Positions 1-10,048 are shown, numbered from the stretch's first letter. The stretch is 64,000 nucleotides of DNA from PALSA-505 sp963702235 (GCA_963702235.1 CAVPBZ010000018.1:930001-994000); one strand, 5' to 3'. The notes: generated by a model from the letters alone, not told the origin. Numbers and translations are program-made.

Positions 1-6
1 ACCGTG

Positions 7-14
7 CTCCTCCC
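7..14 (-). promoter_or_regulatory. Shine-Dalgarno site for a gene beyond the left edge
   Basis: Read on the minus strand, the first bases of the window give GGGAGGAG followed by CACGGT up to the edge. This is a strong ribosome binding site whose start codon would lie just outside the window. It sits 33 bases downstream of argG, so the next gene is co-oriented and probably in the same operon. By family knowledge argH (argininosuccinate lyase) commonly follows argG, but the gene itself is not visible. Confidence 0.55.
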
Positions 15-46
15 GGGGCCGCCTGGCTGCCGCACGGGCCGCACGG

Positions 47-1249
47 TCAGCCGCTGACCCGGCGATCCCGGACCGCCGCGATCTTGCTCGGCAGGCCCCA
101 CAGCTCGACGAAGCCCTTGGCCAGGGCCTGGTCGAACACGTCGCCCGTGTCGTACGTGGCCAGCTTGTCATCGTAGAGGGAGGCCGGGCTGCGCCGCCCG
201 GTAACCACGGCCCTGCCGCCGTGCAGCCGCACCCGGACGTCGCCGGTGACGTGCCGGGACGCCTCGGTAATGAACGCGTCGAGCGCGCGCTTGAGCGGGG
301 AGAACCACAGGCCGTCGTAGACGAGCTCGGCCCAGCGCTGGTCGGCCTGCCGCTTGAACCTGGCCAGATCCCGCTCCACGCACACGTTCTCGAGCTCCTG
401 GTGCGCGGTGATCAGCGTTATCGCGCCCGGCGCCTCGTAGATCTCGCGGCTCTTGATGCCGACCAGCCGGTCCTCGACCATGTCCAGCCGGCCGACGCCC
501 TGTGCGCCGGCCCGGGCGTTCAGCTCAGTGATGATCTCCAGCGGGGTCTTCGCCACCCCGTCGATGGCCGCCGGCGCCCCGCTGGCGAAGCTCAGCACGA
601 GCTCGTCCGGCTCGCGCGGTACCGAAGGATCGTCGGTATACCCGTACACGTCGTCGTGCGGCGCCTCCCAGATGTCCTCCAGGTGCCCGGTCTCGCACGA
701 GCGGCCCCACAGGTTCTGGTCGATGGAGTACGGCGAGGACGACGTGACGTCGATCGGCAGCCGCTTCTCCTCGGCGAACGCGATCGCCTTGTCCCTGGTC
801 ATGCCGGAGTCACGGACCGGCGCGAGCACCTGCAGCCCCGGCTCCAGCGTGGTCAGTCCCACCTCGAACCGCACCTGGTCGTTGCCCTTGCCGGTGCAGC
901 CGTGCGCGACCATCGAGGCGTCGTACTCGCGGGCCACCCGGGCCAGGTGCGAGACGATCAGCGGCCGCGACAGCGCGGACACCAGCGGGTACCTGTCCAT
1001 GTAGAGCGCGTTCGCCTGCAGCGCGGGCACGCAGTAGTCCGTGGCGAACTCCGCCCGCGCGTCCACCACCACGGACTGCGCCGCGCCGCAGGCGATCGCC
1101 CGCTCGCGGACGGACCGCATGTCCTCGCCGCCCTGCCCGACGTCCATCGCCACGGCGATCACCTCGGCGCCGGTCTGCTCGGCAATCCAGCCGATCGCGA
1201 CCGACGTGTCCAGGCCGCCGGAATATGCCAGTACCACCCGCTGCGTCAT
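47..1249 (-). CDS. argG: argininosuccinate synthase
   Basis: Cytosolic enzyme that joins citrulline and aspartate, using ATP, to give argininosuccinate, the penultimate step of arginine synthesis. The 400-residue length is normal for the family. Visible motifs are the ATP pyrophosphatase loop SGGLDTS near residue 10, GCTGKGNDQVRFE in the first third, and SIDQNLWGRSCE near residues 175-186, all diagnostic. It is the last visible gene of the minus-strand arginine operon, 27 bases after argR. Its place directly behind the repressor gene fits the actinobacterial order argCJBDFRGH. Regulation is probably by ArgR through the operator upstream of argC. Confidence 0.97.
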   Translation of the reverse strand: MTQRVVLAYSGGLDTSVAIGWIAEQTGAEVIAVAMDVGQGGEDMRSVRERAIACGAAQSVVVDARAEFATDYCVPALQANALYMDRYPLVSALSRPLIVSHLARVAREYDASMVAHGCTGKGNDQVRFEVGLTTLEPGLQVLAPVRDSGMTRDKAIAFAEEKRLPIDVTSSSPYSIDQNLWGRSCETGHLEDIWEAPHDDVYGYTDDPSVPREPDELVLSFASGAPAAIDGVAKTPLEIITELNARAGAQGVGRLDMVEDRLVGIKSREIYEAPGAITLITAHQELENVCVERDLARFKRQADQRWAELVYDGLWFSPLKRALDAFITEASRHVTGDVRVRLHGGRAVVTGRRSPASLYDDKLATYDTGDVFDQALAKGFVELWGLPSKIAAVRDRRVSG

Positions 1250-1276
1250 GTCCTTGTCCTGTCTTGTCTCGTCTGC

Positions 1277-1869
1277 CTACGTTGCTGACTGAGTCCGGCT
1301 GGGGCCCGCTGCCGCCCGCGCCGGGTGCCGCTCGGCGAGCCGGAGCAGCGAGCCGGCCACCGCGTCGCCGCCAGCCGGATCCCTGGCGATCACCAGCACG
1401 GTGTCGTCGCCGGCCACCGTGCCGAGAATCGACGGCCAGGCCGCGTGATCGATGACCGAGGCGAAGTACTGCGCGGCGCCGGCCGGGGTGCGCAGCACCA
1501 CCAGGTTCGCGCTGGCCTCGGCGGAGGTCAGCAGCTCGGCGGCGACCCGGGCCAGCCTGCTCCCGGCCGCCTCGCCGCCCTCGGCCGCCGGGTCCGCCGC
1601 GCCGCCGGCGCCTGACCGCAGCACGCCGCCGGGCCGTGAGCCCGGCCCGCCCGGCTCGCCGGGCAGCGCGTAGACCAGCGATCCGGCGGCGCCCCGCAGC
1701 CGCACCGCGCCCAGTTCCTCCAGATCCCGCGAGAGCGTGGCCTGGGTGACGTGCATCCCGTCCGCGGCAAGCAGCTCGGCCAGCTCTTCCTGGGACCGGA
1801 CCTGGGCGCGGGCCAGGATGGCCGCGACCCTGGCCTGCCGCGCCACCTTGGTGACCGGGCTGACCGCGG

Positions 1870-1873
<4 letters not shown>
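1277..1873 (-). CDS. argR: arginine repressor
   Basis: Hexameric arginine-responsive DNA-binding protein controlling the arginine operon. I place the start at GTG 1873, which gives 198 residues; a longer in-frame reading would run far into argF. This GTG overlaps the argF stop by four bases (GTGA), the same coupling used along the whole operon. The N-terminal winged helix contains HVTQATLSRDLEELG, the recognition helix with the conserved Ser-Arg pair. The C-terminal domain carries GTVAGDDT, the arginine-binding and oligomerisation motif with its paired aspartates. A Gly/Ala-rich linker between the two domains is longer than in Escherichia coli ArgR. Confidence 0.95.
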
Positions 1874-2796
<923 letters not shown>

Positions 2797-2797
<1 letters not shown>

Positions 2798-4008
2798 CAG
2801 GACTCCCCCGTCCGGGCGGCAGCGTCCAGGATGGACGGCAGCGCGTCGGTGAACGTCGCCGCCTGGTCGCTGGTCAGGATCAGCGGCGGCGCCAGCCTGA
2901 TCGCGTCCGGCTGGACCGGATTGACCAGGAAGCCGGCCCTGCGGCACGCCTGCTCGACCGCGGCGGCGGCCGGCGATGTGAGCATGATCGCGAGCCAGAG
3001 CCCGCGGCCGCGCACCCCGGCGAGCAGCGGGTGGCTGATGGCGGAGATGTCCGCGGTGAGCTGCGCGCCCAGGCTGGCCGCCTGGCCGAGCAGCCCGTCG
3101 GACGCGATCGTGTCGAGGACGGCGAGGGCCGCCGCGCAGGCCACCGGGTTGCCGCCGAACGTGCTGCCGTGGTCGCCCTTGTCCATCGCGGTGCCGCACT
3201 CCCCCAGCCCGATGCAGGCGCCGATCGGCAGGCCGCCGCCGAGCCCCTTGGCCAGCGTGAGCACGTCCGGCAGCACCCCGTCCTGCTGGTGCGCGAACCA
3301 TGAGCCGGTCCGCCCGGTGCCGCTCTGGATCTCGTCCAGCACGAGTAGCGCCCCGGCCGCGTCGCAGGCCTCCCGTGCCGCCCGCAGGTAGCCGTCGGGC
3401 GCGGGCACGACGCCCGCCTCGCCCTGGCAGGGCTCGAGGAACACCGCGGCGCAGTCGCTGGTGACCGCGCCGCGCAGCGCGGCCGCGTCGCCGTAGGGCA
3501 CGAACCGGACGGGCAGCCCGAACGGCCCGAACGGCTCGCGGATCGACGCCTTCCCGGTCAGCGCGAGCGCGCCCATCGTGCGGCCGTGGAAGCCGTGCTC
3601 GGCCGCCACGATCACCCGGCGGCCGGGGTCCCCGCGCTTGGCCTGCGCGCGCCGCACCACCTTGAGCGCGGCCTCGTTGGCCTCGGTGCCGGAGTTGGCG
3701 AAGAAGACCCGGCCATCCGCGCCGAGCAACGCGAGCAGCCGCTCGGCCAGCTGCACCTCGGGCTCGTGCAGGAACAGGTTGCTGGTGTGCGCCAGCAGCA
3801 CGGCCTGGTTGGTGACGGCCTTGACCAGGGCCGGATGGCCGTGCCCGAGCGCGCTCACCGCGATCCCGGCGATCAGGTCGAGGTACTCGTTGCCGTCGGC
3901 GTCCCACAGCTGGCAGCCCTGGCCGCCGACCAGCGCGACGTCCGGCAGCCCGTAGTTCGGCATCAGCGCGGCCGCGTACCGCTTGCGCAACTGCTCAGCA
4001 GCCGTCAT
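2797..4008 (-). CDS. argD: acetylornithine aminotransferase
   Basis: PLP-dependent class III aminotransferase, 403 residues. It converts N-acetylglutamate semialdehyde to N-acetylornithine with glutamate as amino donor. The cofactor aspartate is in LLVLDEIQSGTGRTG and the Schiff-base lysine in TLAKGLGGGLPIGA. GTEANEAALKV and the glycine-rich phosphate-binding residues are also present. It sits between argB and argF with a four-base ATGA overlap to argB and a one-base overlap to argF, so the genes are translationally coupled. The operon context separates it from the related ornithine, GABA and LysJ-type aminotransferases. Confidence 0.95.
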
Positions 4009-4964
4009 GCCGGGCTCCCGTCTGGCACGACCATCGTGCCGATGCCTGAGTCGGTGAAGATTTCCAGCAGCACCGCGTGCGGCAGCCTGCCGTCCAGCAC
4101 GTGCGCCTGCGGCACGCCGCCGCGCACGGCGTCCAGGCAGGCGGTCATCTTGGGGATCATGCCCGCGCTCAGCGCGGGCAGCAGAGCCGCCAGCTCTGCG
4201 GCGGTGAGCTGGCTGATCACCTGCCCGGGCGGGTCCGCCGCGTCCGCGCCGCTGCCCGGCCAGTCCGCGTACAGCCCGGCCACGTCGGTCAGCACGACGA
4301 GCTTGGCCGCGCCGAGCGCGACCGCCAGCGCGCCGGCCGCGGTGTCGGCGTTGACGTTGTACACCTCGCCGGCCTGGCCCGCGGCGACGCTGGACACCAC
4401 CGGGATGCGGCCGTCACCGAGCAGCGCCTCAACTGCGCCAGGGCTCACCTCGGTGATCTCGCCGACCAGCCCGATGTCCACGGCCGCGCCGTCCACGATG
4501 GCCGGCTTACGGCGCGCGGTGAACAGGTTGGCGTCCTCGCCGGACATGCCGACCGCGAACGGCCCGTGCCGGTTGATCAGCCCGACCACGTCCCGGTTCA
4601 CCCGGCCGGTCAGCACCATCCGGACCACGTCCATGGTCTCCGGCGTGGTGACCCGCAGCCCCGCGGTGAACGTGGTCTCCAGGCCGAGCCGGGCCAGGTG
4701 CTCGCTGATCTGCGGCCCGCCGCCGTGCACGACGACGGGCCGGAGCCCGGCGTAGCGCAGGAACACCACGTCCTGGGCGAACCCGGCACGCAGCTCCTCG
4801 TCGGCCATCGCGTGCCCGCCGTACTTGATCACGACGGTCTCGCCGTGGAACCGGTTGAGCCAGGGCAGCGCCTCGATCAGCGTCGCCGCCTTCGCGATCG
4901 CATCCCTGTCGCTCGCGCTTGGCTGCCCGGCGGCCGTCACGCGGGGCTCGGTATTCGTCGTCAC
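4005..4964 (-). CDS. argB: acetylglutamate kinase
   Basis: Phosphorylates N-acetylglutamate, the second step of the acetylated arginine pathway. The protein has 319 residues and begins at a GTG that overlaps the argJ stop (GTGA). The amino acid kinase fold shows KYGGHAM (ATP phosphate contacts), VVHGGGPQI (substrate Gly-rich loop), GMSGEDANLF and NVNADTAAGALA. An N-terminal helix before KYGG (residues about 25-48) is the feature that in this family goes with arginine feedback inhibition. That fits a pathway in which ArgJ recycles the acetyl group, but the inhibition is inferred here. Confidence 0.96.
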   Translation of the reverse strand: MTTNTEPRVTAAGQPSASDRDAIAKAATLIEALPWLNRFHGETVVIKYGGHAMADEELRAGFAQDVVFLRYAGLRPVVVHGGGPQISEHLARLGLETTFTAGLRVTTPETMDVVRMVLTGRVNRDVVGLINRHGPFAVGMSGEDANLFTARRKPAIVDGAAVDIGLVGEITEVSPGAVEALLGDGRIPVVSSVAAGQAGEVYNVNADTAAGALAVALGAAKLVVLTDVAGLYADWPGSGADAADPPGQVISQLTAAELAALLPALSAGMIPKMTACLDAVRGGVPQAHVLDGRLPHAVLLEIFTDSGIGTMVVPDGSPA

Positions 4965-6112
4965 GTTGAGTACGCCGTGTTCTCGTGCACGTAGGCCACG
5001 GTCAGGTCGGTGGTGGTGATCGTCGCCGAGTCCGGCCCGGCGGCCAGGTCAACGGTGATCGTCACGTCCCGGGGGCTGAGGTCCACCTTGTCCCTGTCGT
5101 CGGCCGCGTACCCGTTCCGGCAGACCCAGATGCCGTTGATGGCGACGTTCAGCCGGTCCGGCTCGAACACCGCGTCGGTGGTCCCGACCGCGGACAGCAC
5201 CCGGCCCCAGTTCGGGTCCTCGCCCGCGATCGCGCACTTGAGCAGGGCGCTGCGGGCGACCGCGCGGCCGGCGGTGACCGCGTCCCGCTCGCTGGCCGCG
5301 CCGACGACCTCGATCGCGATCGCCTTGCCCGCGCCCTCGGCGTCCAGCTGCAGCTGGCGGGCCAGGTCGGCGCAGACCGCGGTGAGCTGGGCGGCGAACT
5401 CGGCCGCCTCCGGGCGCACCCCGGATGCGCCGCTGGCCAGCAGCAGCACGGTGTCGTTGGTAGACATGCACCCGTCGGTGTCCAGCCGGTCGAACGTCAC
5501 GGCGGTCGCGCGGCGCAGCGCCGCGTCGAGGTCGGCGGCGGCCAGGTCGGCGTCGGTGGTCAGCACGCAGAGCATGGTGGCCAGCGACGGCGCCAGCATG
5601 CCGGCGCCCTTGGCCATCCCGCCGATCGTGTACCCGTCCCCGCGCCTGAACGCGATCTTGACCACCGTGTCCGTGGTCCTGATCGCGTCGGCGGCGGCAG
5701 GGCCGCCGGTCCGCGATGCGCCGGCGGCCGCGGCGTCCAGGCCCGGCAGCAGCTTGTCCATCGGCAGCCGCTCGCCGATAAGGCCGGTCGAGCACACGGC
5801 GACCTCGGCGGCCGAGTCGGCGAGTCGAGCCGCCAGCCGTTCGGCAATTTCATGGGTATCGGCGAAACCGTCGGGGCCGGTGCACGCGTTCGCGCCACCG
5901 GAGTTGAGCGCCACCGCGCGGATCCGGCCGCCGCTGATGACCTGGCGGGTCCACAGCACGGGGGCGGCCTGGACGCGGTTGGCGGTGAACACGCCGGCCG
6001 CGGCGCGGGACGGGCCGTCGTTGATCACCACGGCGACGTCGCGGGCGCCGGACGCCTTGAGCCCGGCGGCCACCCCGCCCGCGCGGAAGCCGAGCGGGGC
6101 GGTCACGCTCAT
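4961..6112 (-). CDS. argJ: glutamate N-acetyltransferase / ornithine acetyltransferase
   Basis: Moves the acetyl group from N-acetylornithine to glutamate and so recycles it. Bifunctional versions also use acetyl-CoA. The 383-residue protein is expected to self-cleave at the conserved KGAGMLAPSLATML segment (residues about 177-190), where the threonine becomes the N-terminal nucleophile of the beta chain. RVLSAVGTTDA and the end NTAYST are also typical. Start ATG 6112, 58 bases downstream of argC; the stop overlaps argB by four bases. Sequence alone does not settle whether it is mono- or bifunctional. No argA-like gene is in the window. Confidence 0.96.
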   Translation of the reverse strand: MSVTAPLGFRAGGVAAGLKASGARDVAVVINDGPSRAAAGVFTANRVQAAPVLWTRQVISGGRIRAVALNSGGANACTGPDGFADTHEIAERLAARLADSAAEVAVCSTGLIGERLPMDKLLPGLDAAAAGASRTGGPAAADAIRTTDTVVKIAFRRGDGYTIGGMAKGAGMLAPSLATMLCVLTTDADLAAADLDAALRRATAVTFDRLDTDGCMSTNDTVLLLASGASGVRPEAAEFAAQLTAVCADLARQLQLDAEGAGKAIAIEVVGAASERDAVTAGRAVARSALLKCAIAGEDPNWGRVLSAVGTTDAVFEPDRLNVAINGIWVCRNGYAADDRDKVDLSPRDVTITVDLAAGPDSATITTTDLTVAYVHENTAYST

Positions 6113-6170
6113 CTGGCTGTCTCCTTCGCGGGCGCTTCGCTGGCTTCGGTAGGGCGGTGCCCGGGAGGTC

Positions 6171-7217
6171 TCAAGGCGCCACCCCGTTCGTGGTCAGGCC
6201 CGCCGTCTCGGCCAGGCCGAGCATGAGGTTGGCGCACTGCACCGCTTGCCCGGCTGCGCCCTTGCCGAGGTTGTCGATCGCGGCGGCGACCACCGCGCGG
6301 CCGGCGTGCTCGTCCGCCGCGACCTGGAGGTGGACGGCGTTGGACCCGGCGGTCGCGGCCGTGCTCGGCCAGCGGCCCTCGGGCAGCAGGTGCACGAACG
6401 GCTCGTCGGCGTACGCGCTCGCCATCGCGTCGCGCAGCGTTTCCGCGGAAACGCCGGGGGCCAGGATGGCGGTGCAGGTGGCCAGGATGCCGCGCGGCAT
6501 CGGCGCCAGCAGCGGCGTGAAGGACACGGTGACGCCGGGGCCATCCTGCTCGCCGCCGGCCATCGAGGCCAGGGCCTGCTCGATCTCGGGGGTGTGCCGG
6601 TGCACGCCGCCGGCCTGGTAGGCGGACACCGCGCCCATCACCTCGCTGCCCTGCAGTTCCGGCTGGGCGCCCCGGCCGGCGCCGGAGGTGCCAGAGGCGG
6701 CGACGATCACGATGTCGTCAGGCTCGGCGAGGCCCGCGGCGAGCAGCGGCGCCAGCGCGAGGATCGACGCGGTCGCGTAGCAGCCGGGCACGGCGATCCG
6801 GGCGGCGTCCTGGATCCGGGCGCGGGCCCCGGGCAGCTCGGGCAGGCCGTAGGTCCACAGGCCGGCGTGCGGGATCCGGTAGAACCTGGTCCAGGCCGCC
6901 GGGTCGGCCAGCCGGAAGTCGGGACCGAGGTCGGCGATCATCGCGTCGGGGGGCAGCTGCGCGGCAAGCTTGGCCGACTCCCCGGCGGGCAGGGCGAGGA
7001 AGATCAGGTCGGCGGCCGACAGGGAGTCGGCGTCGGTGGGCACGAACCGGTGACCAGCCAGGCTGGCGAGGTTCGGATGCAGGTCGGTGACCGGCTTGCC
7101 CGCGCTCGACCCGGCGGCGACCGGGCCGATCTCCAGGCCGGGGTGCCCGGCCAGCAGGCGCAGCAGCTCCCCGCCGGCGTAGCCGCTCGCACCGGCTACC
7201 GCCACCCGCGCGCCCAC
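6171..7217 (-). CDS. argC: N-acetyl-gamma-glutamyl-phosphate reductase
   Basis: NADPH-dependent reductase making N-acetylglutamate semialdehyde, first gene of the arginine operon. It has 348 residues and starts at GTG 7217; the nearby ATG at 7219 is out of frame. The N-terminal Rossmann motif GASGYAGGELLRLL (about residues 9-22) binds NADP. VPGCYATA near residue 145 carries the catalytic cysteine, and HRHTPEIEQ is conserved in the second half. A candidate ArgR operator lies about 80-115 bases upstream. Confidence 0.96.
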   Translation of the reverse strand: MGARVAVAGASGYAGGELLRLLAGHPGLEIGPVAAGSSAGKPVTDLHPNLASLAGHRFVPTDADSLSAADLIFLALPAGESAKLAAQLPPDAMIADLGPDFRLADPAAWTRFYRIPHAGLWTYGLPELPGARARIQDAARIAVPGCYATASILALAPLLAAGLAEPDDIVIVAASGTSGAGRGAQPELQGSEVMGAVSAYQAGGVHRHTPEIEQALASMAGGEQDGPGVTVSFTPLLAPMPRGILATCTAILAPGVSAETLRDAMASAYADEPFVHLLPEGRWPSTAATAGSNAVHLQVAADEHAGRAVVAAAIDNLGKGAAGQAVQCANLMLGLAETAGLTTNGVAP

Positions 7218-7294
7218 ATGATCTCCTCGGTGTCGCCTGTGTCCAGCCGGGCTGCTGCCCGTGTCCGTCCGGGCCCGCGGGCCGGGGACGCACC

Positions 7295-7330
7295 TGCAGA
7301 ATTATGCACTATCTCGATTACTTATGCAAA
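7295..7330 (-). promoter_or_regulatory. candidate ARG box (ArgR operator) upstream of argC
   Basis: An AT-rich island in very GC-rich DNA, 78 bases upstream of the argC start. On the coding strand TGCATAATTCTGCA (7308-7295) is palindromic at 12 of 14 positions. A second TTGCATAA half-site begins at 7329, about 20 bp away, so two sites lie on the same DNA face two turns apart. This is the arrangement expected for ArgR hexamers on tandem ARG boxes. The second copy is only clear in one half. The assignment rests on location, palindromy and presence of argR in the operon. Confidence 0.6.
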
Positions 7331-7429
7331 CCCAGGGGACCACGCAGCGCAACTGCCTCGCGACGGGGAGCCGGCTTTCATCCGCCGGGGGCGCGGCGGC
7401 ATGATGGGGGCGCGGAAAGGAGATCCCCC

Positions 7430-7885
7430 ATGCGACGCTCGCGGTTGGCAGCCGCCGCGCTCGCTGCGCTCGTCGCGCTCGCCGGATGCGTCACGGGGTG
7501 CGGCGCGTCACCGGGACCGCGGGCCGCCCCGGTAGGTGATTCCGGCGGCTCGCCGGCCAGCCAGCTCGCCCCGCCCCTGGCCACCTGCGGGACCACGCGG
7601 ACCGCCGCCGACGTGCCGGTGATCGTTGAGGTGGAGAAGGGGTCCGCCGCCTGCCCGGTGGCCATGCGGATCCAGCGCGGCTACACGGCGCTGGTGCGGG
7701 CGGGCCAGGTGCAGGGCAACGGCGGCGGCGCGCCGGTGAAGGTGAACGGCTGGACCTGCCAGGGCGAGGACACCCCGACGATCGTGCAGACCGGCGAGGC
7801 ATCGAACTGCCGCAAGGGCGGAACCGAGATCGTCGCCGTGCTGAACCTGCAGAGCCAGCCCGCGGGTTCGGGAACAGCCAGCTAG
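7430..7885 (+). CDS. putative secreted lipoprotein, function unknown
   Basis: Small exported protein of 151 residues. The start is ATG 7430, chosen because GGAAAGGAG lies just before it and because a signal peptide follows directly. An upstream in-frame ATG at 7304 has neither. Residues 1-19 form a basic and hydrophobic signal sequence ending in LAG-Cys20, a lipobox, so lipid attachment at Cys20 is likely. A Gly/Pro/Ser linker is followed by a compact domain of about 100 residues with four cysteines that could form two disulfides. I recognise no family. It is divergent from argC and 50 bases ahead of another small unknown gene, possibly co-transcribed. Confidence 0.8.
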   Translation: MRRSRLAAAALAALVALAGCVTGCGASPGPRAAPVGDSGGSPASQLAPPLATCGTTRTAADVPVIVEVEKGSAACPVAMRIQRGYTALVRAGQVQGNGGGAPVKVNGWTCQGEDTPTIVQTGEASNCRKGGTEIVAVLNLQSQPAGSGTAS

Positions 7886-7935
7886 AGCGCCCCGGACGGC
7901 GCGAGCGCCGCCGTAGACTCCCAGCGGAGGACAGC

Positions 7936-8238
7936 ATGGATCTTGTCACCAAGTACCTGGTCCGGATCTGGCCGTCCGACGGCGAGCCGCCGGACATGAT
8001 CCAGTCCGAGATGTGCTCCCCGGACAGCGCCACCGAGGGCCAGGCCGGCAACGACCGGGCCGAGATCCGGGCGATACGGAACTGGGCGCAGCAGCACGCG
8101 AACGTGGACGGGATCCGCTACTCGTTCGAGGTGTTCCGGGACAGCATGGCGGCGGCCCTCTCCGGCGGCGGCAGCAGCCGCCGGGTCGTGGAGCCCATCG
8201 CCGTCGGCACCCTGGATCCGGAGGACCTCGCCAGGTAG
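7936..8238 (+). CDS. hypothetical protein, 100 residues
   Basis: Begins at ATG 7936 behind GGAGGACAGC, a good ribosome binding site. The protein is acidic and soluble, starting MDLVTKYLVRIWPSDGE with no signal peptide or membrane segment. The middle (ATEGQAGNDRAEIRAIRNWAQQH) looks helical and the end LDPEDLAR is polar. I do not recognise a family. It lies 50 bases after the lipoprotein gene on the same strand and converges on the diguanylate cyclase gene 27 bases away. Confidence 0.75.
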   Translation: MDLVTKYLVRIWPSDGEPPDMIQSEMCSPDSATEGQAGNDRAEIRAIRNWAQQHANVDGIRYSFEVFRDSMAAALSGGGSSRRVVEPIAVGTLDPEDLAR

Positions 8239-8265
8239 CAGCTCAGCCCCGGCGGGCGAGCTCCG

Positions 8266-9597
8266 TCAGCCCGGCGTGGTCTCGGTTGCTGATGAGGTCA
8301 CCGGACGGGATTCCGGGCGCATCCTGCTGCTCGTGTCCATCCGCACCTGGTCCCGGCCGCCCTGCTTGGCGCGGTAGAGCGCCGCGTCGGCGGAGGCGAG
8401 CAGATCGGTGAGGTCACGCCGGGTCTCGTCGAGCACGGCCACCCCGATGGACACGGTCACGTACACCGGCTCGGCCCCGGTTCCGCTGCCGATGCCGATC
8501 GTCATGCCGGCGATGTGCGCGCGCATGCGCTCCGCGATCCGGTACGCGTCGCGCTCGGCGGTATGCGGCAGCAGCAGGACGAACTCCTCGCCGCCGAACC
8601 GCCCGGCCAGGTCGTACTCCCGCAGGTGGTCGGTGAACGAACTGGAGATCTCCTTCAGTACCTGATCACCCACCAGGTGCCCGTACGTGTCGTTGACGGC
8701 CTTGAACTTGTCGATGTCAATGAGCGCGACCGCCAGCGGGTTCTTCGTCCTCGAGGCCCGGGCTACCTCGGCCGCCGCCTCGCGTTCCCACGTGCCCGCG
8801 TTCAGCAGCCCGGTCTTGGAGTCAATCCGGGAGTCGTTCACCAGCTGGGAGTGCCGCAGCGAGCGCTGCAGCAGGACGACGAACGGGAAGGCGATGACCA
8901 CCACGAGGGAACTGGCCGCCGCGGCGAAGGCGACGAGGCACGCTACGCACAACTCCGTGATGTCGTTGAACAGCGGCTCGCGGGAGAAGGCCATGTCCCG
9001 CACCCGCGCCGTCGGGTCCGATCCCTTGATAGCGGTCAGGACCAGGGCGGTGTTCAGCACCCATTGCAGCGTGCCGCACACCGCAACGGCCACGATCCAG
9101 AGCGAAGCGCGCAGCCCTGGCGTGGGCGCGGGGCCGATCGCCACCCTGCTCATGGTGTGGAAGGTGAGCGAGGCAGCGCCGAGGGCGAGGCCAAGCGCGG
9201 CAGAGCTGAACACGCGGCGGTAGGTCGGAGCGCGGCGGATCCGCCACTGGACCAGCGTCATGCGCACTATCGGCGCGATGAAGGCGTAGAGCGGCAGGAG
9301 CAGGATCGCGACAGGGAGCTCCCAGACCGTATACACGTCCTTGATCATTCCGGCGGGCTCTCCCACCCGCCGGGTGAGTTCTACCGTGGCGGCGGTGCAG
9401 GCCAGCAGCAGGCCGAACAGCAGCACGTCATGAGACCGGACGGAGAAGGACGACGCCGCCAGCCCGATCGCCGCCAGGTCCGCGGCAATCACGGCGACGA
9501 CGAAGATGCCCACTCTGCGCGGCAGCTCCCAGACTGACCATGCCCTCAGAGCCGGGAAGATGCTCCGATACAACCGTTTGCAGGAGGCGATGCGCAT
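8266..9597 (-). CDS. membrane diguanylate cyclase (GGDEF domain)
   Basis: Makes cyclic di-GMP from two GTP. I start at ATG 9597 because GGGAGGAGG stands just before it, giving 443 residues. The N-terminal half (about residues 20-240) is hydrophobic, with roughly six to eight membrane segments, and probably acts as sensor or anchor. The C-terminal GGDEF domain carries the active-site motif GGEEF. Exactly five residues upstream is an RxxD motif (REYD), the product-inhibition I-site, so feedback inhibition by c-di-GMP is expected. DIDKFKAVNDTYGH is the typical metal and substrate region. No EAL domain is fused. No effector gene is adjacent. Confidence 0.93.
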   Translation of the reverse strand: MRIASCKRLYRSIFPALRAWSVWELPRRVGIFVVAVIAADLAAIGLAASSFSVRSHDVLLFGLLLACTAATVELTRRVGEPAGMIKDVYTVWELPVAILLLPLYAFIAPIVRMTLVQWRIRRAPTYRRVFSSAALGLALGAASLTFHTMSRVAIGPAPTPGLRASLWIVAVAVCGTLQWVLNTALVLTAIKGSDPTARVRDMAFSREPLFNDITELCVACLVAFAAAASSLVVVIAFPFVVLLQRSLRHSQLVNDSRIDSKTGLLNAGTWEREAAAEVARASRTKNPLAVALIDIDKFKAVNDTYGHLVGDQVLKEISSSFTDHLREYDLAGRFGGEEFVLLLPHTAERDAYRIAERMRAHIAGMTIGIGSGTGAEPVYVTVSIGVAVLDETRRDLTDLLASADAALYRAKQGGRDQVRMDTSSRMRPESRPVTSSATETTPG

Positions 9598-9670
9598 GGC
9601 CTCCTCCCGTAGCGATGTGTGCGTGTCCCAGCAAAGCGATCCATAGCGGACCACATGGACGCTGCCCCGT

Positions 9671-9701
9671 ATTGTCACAGATGGAGGCTGCAGTCTGTCA
9701 A
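9671..9701 (-). promoter_or_regulatory. candidate promoter of the diguanylate cyclase gene
   Basis: On the minus strand TTGACA (9701-9696) is followed after 19 bases by GACAAT (9676-9671), preceded by TGT as an extended -10. The spacer is two bases longer than ideal. It would give a leader of about 65 bases before the GGGAGGAGG and start at 9597. Prediction from sequence only. Confidence 0.3.
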
Positions 9702-10015
9702 GTCCTGACTACTCGCCGGTAAAGGTAGCGGGCGGAACGTAGCCGGATAGTTACACCCTGATGCGCTCGCTCGCACTGTGAGCAATAAAACGCACCATCC
9801 CGACATCCGGTGCATGTTGTACATGGAAACATGAAACACGACAATCGAGCGGGCGAACCGGGCCCGCCTGCAGCGTTATTGCGGGCTGCGAAGGTGAGGG
9901 ACGACCCCCGACCAAGGGAACTGCGTGCTCTGGAGGGAGATGCGCCATGCGTTCAACAACCTGGGGCTAGTTGCCGCCAAGGCAATCGCGCGTGCATCAC
10001 TGGCAAGGCTCATGC
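9702..10015. other. non-coding stretch upstream of the diguanylate cyclase gene
   Basis: About 310 bases between the cyclase promoter region and the pheT terminator hairpin. It is noticeably less GC-rich around 9780-9850 (for example GCAATAAAACGC). The only open frame, 9810-10112 on the plus strand, lacks a ribosome binding site and has no recognisable protein features. I see no tRNA or family RNA fold in it. Confidence 0.5.
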
Positions 10016-10048
10016 GCCTGGCCTAGGTTCATCCGCCCTAGGCCAGGC
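10016..10048 (-). terminator. hairpin terminator candidate after pheT
   Basis: Perfect 12-bp inverted repeat, GCCTGGCCTAGG at 10016-10027 and its complement at 10037-10048, with a 9-base loop. It begins about 60 bases downstream of the pheT stop. There is no U-run, as is common for actinobacterial terminators. Its position at the end of the infC-to-pheT run supports a termination role. Confidence 0.6.

Noticed and set aside
1..47. ACCGTGC and GCACGGT arms as a terminator after argG
   Set aside because: The loop would be 33 bases, one arm touches the argG stop, and the region contains a strong ribosome binding site for the next gene.
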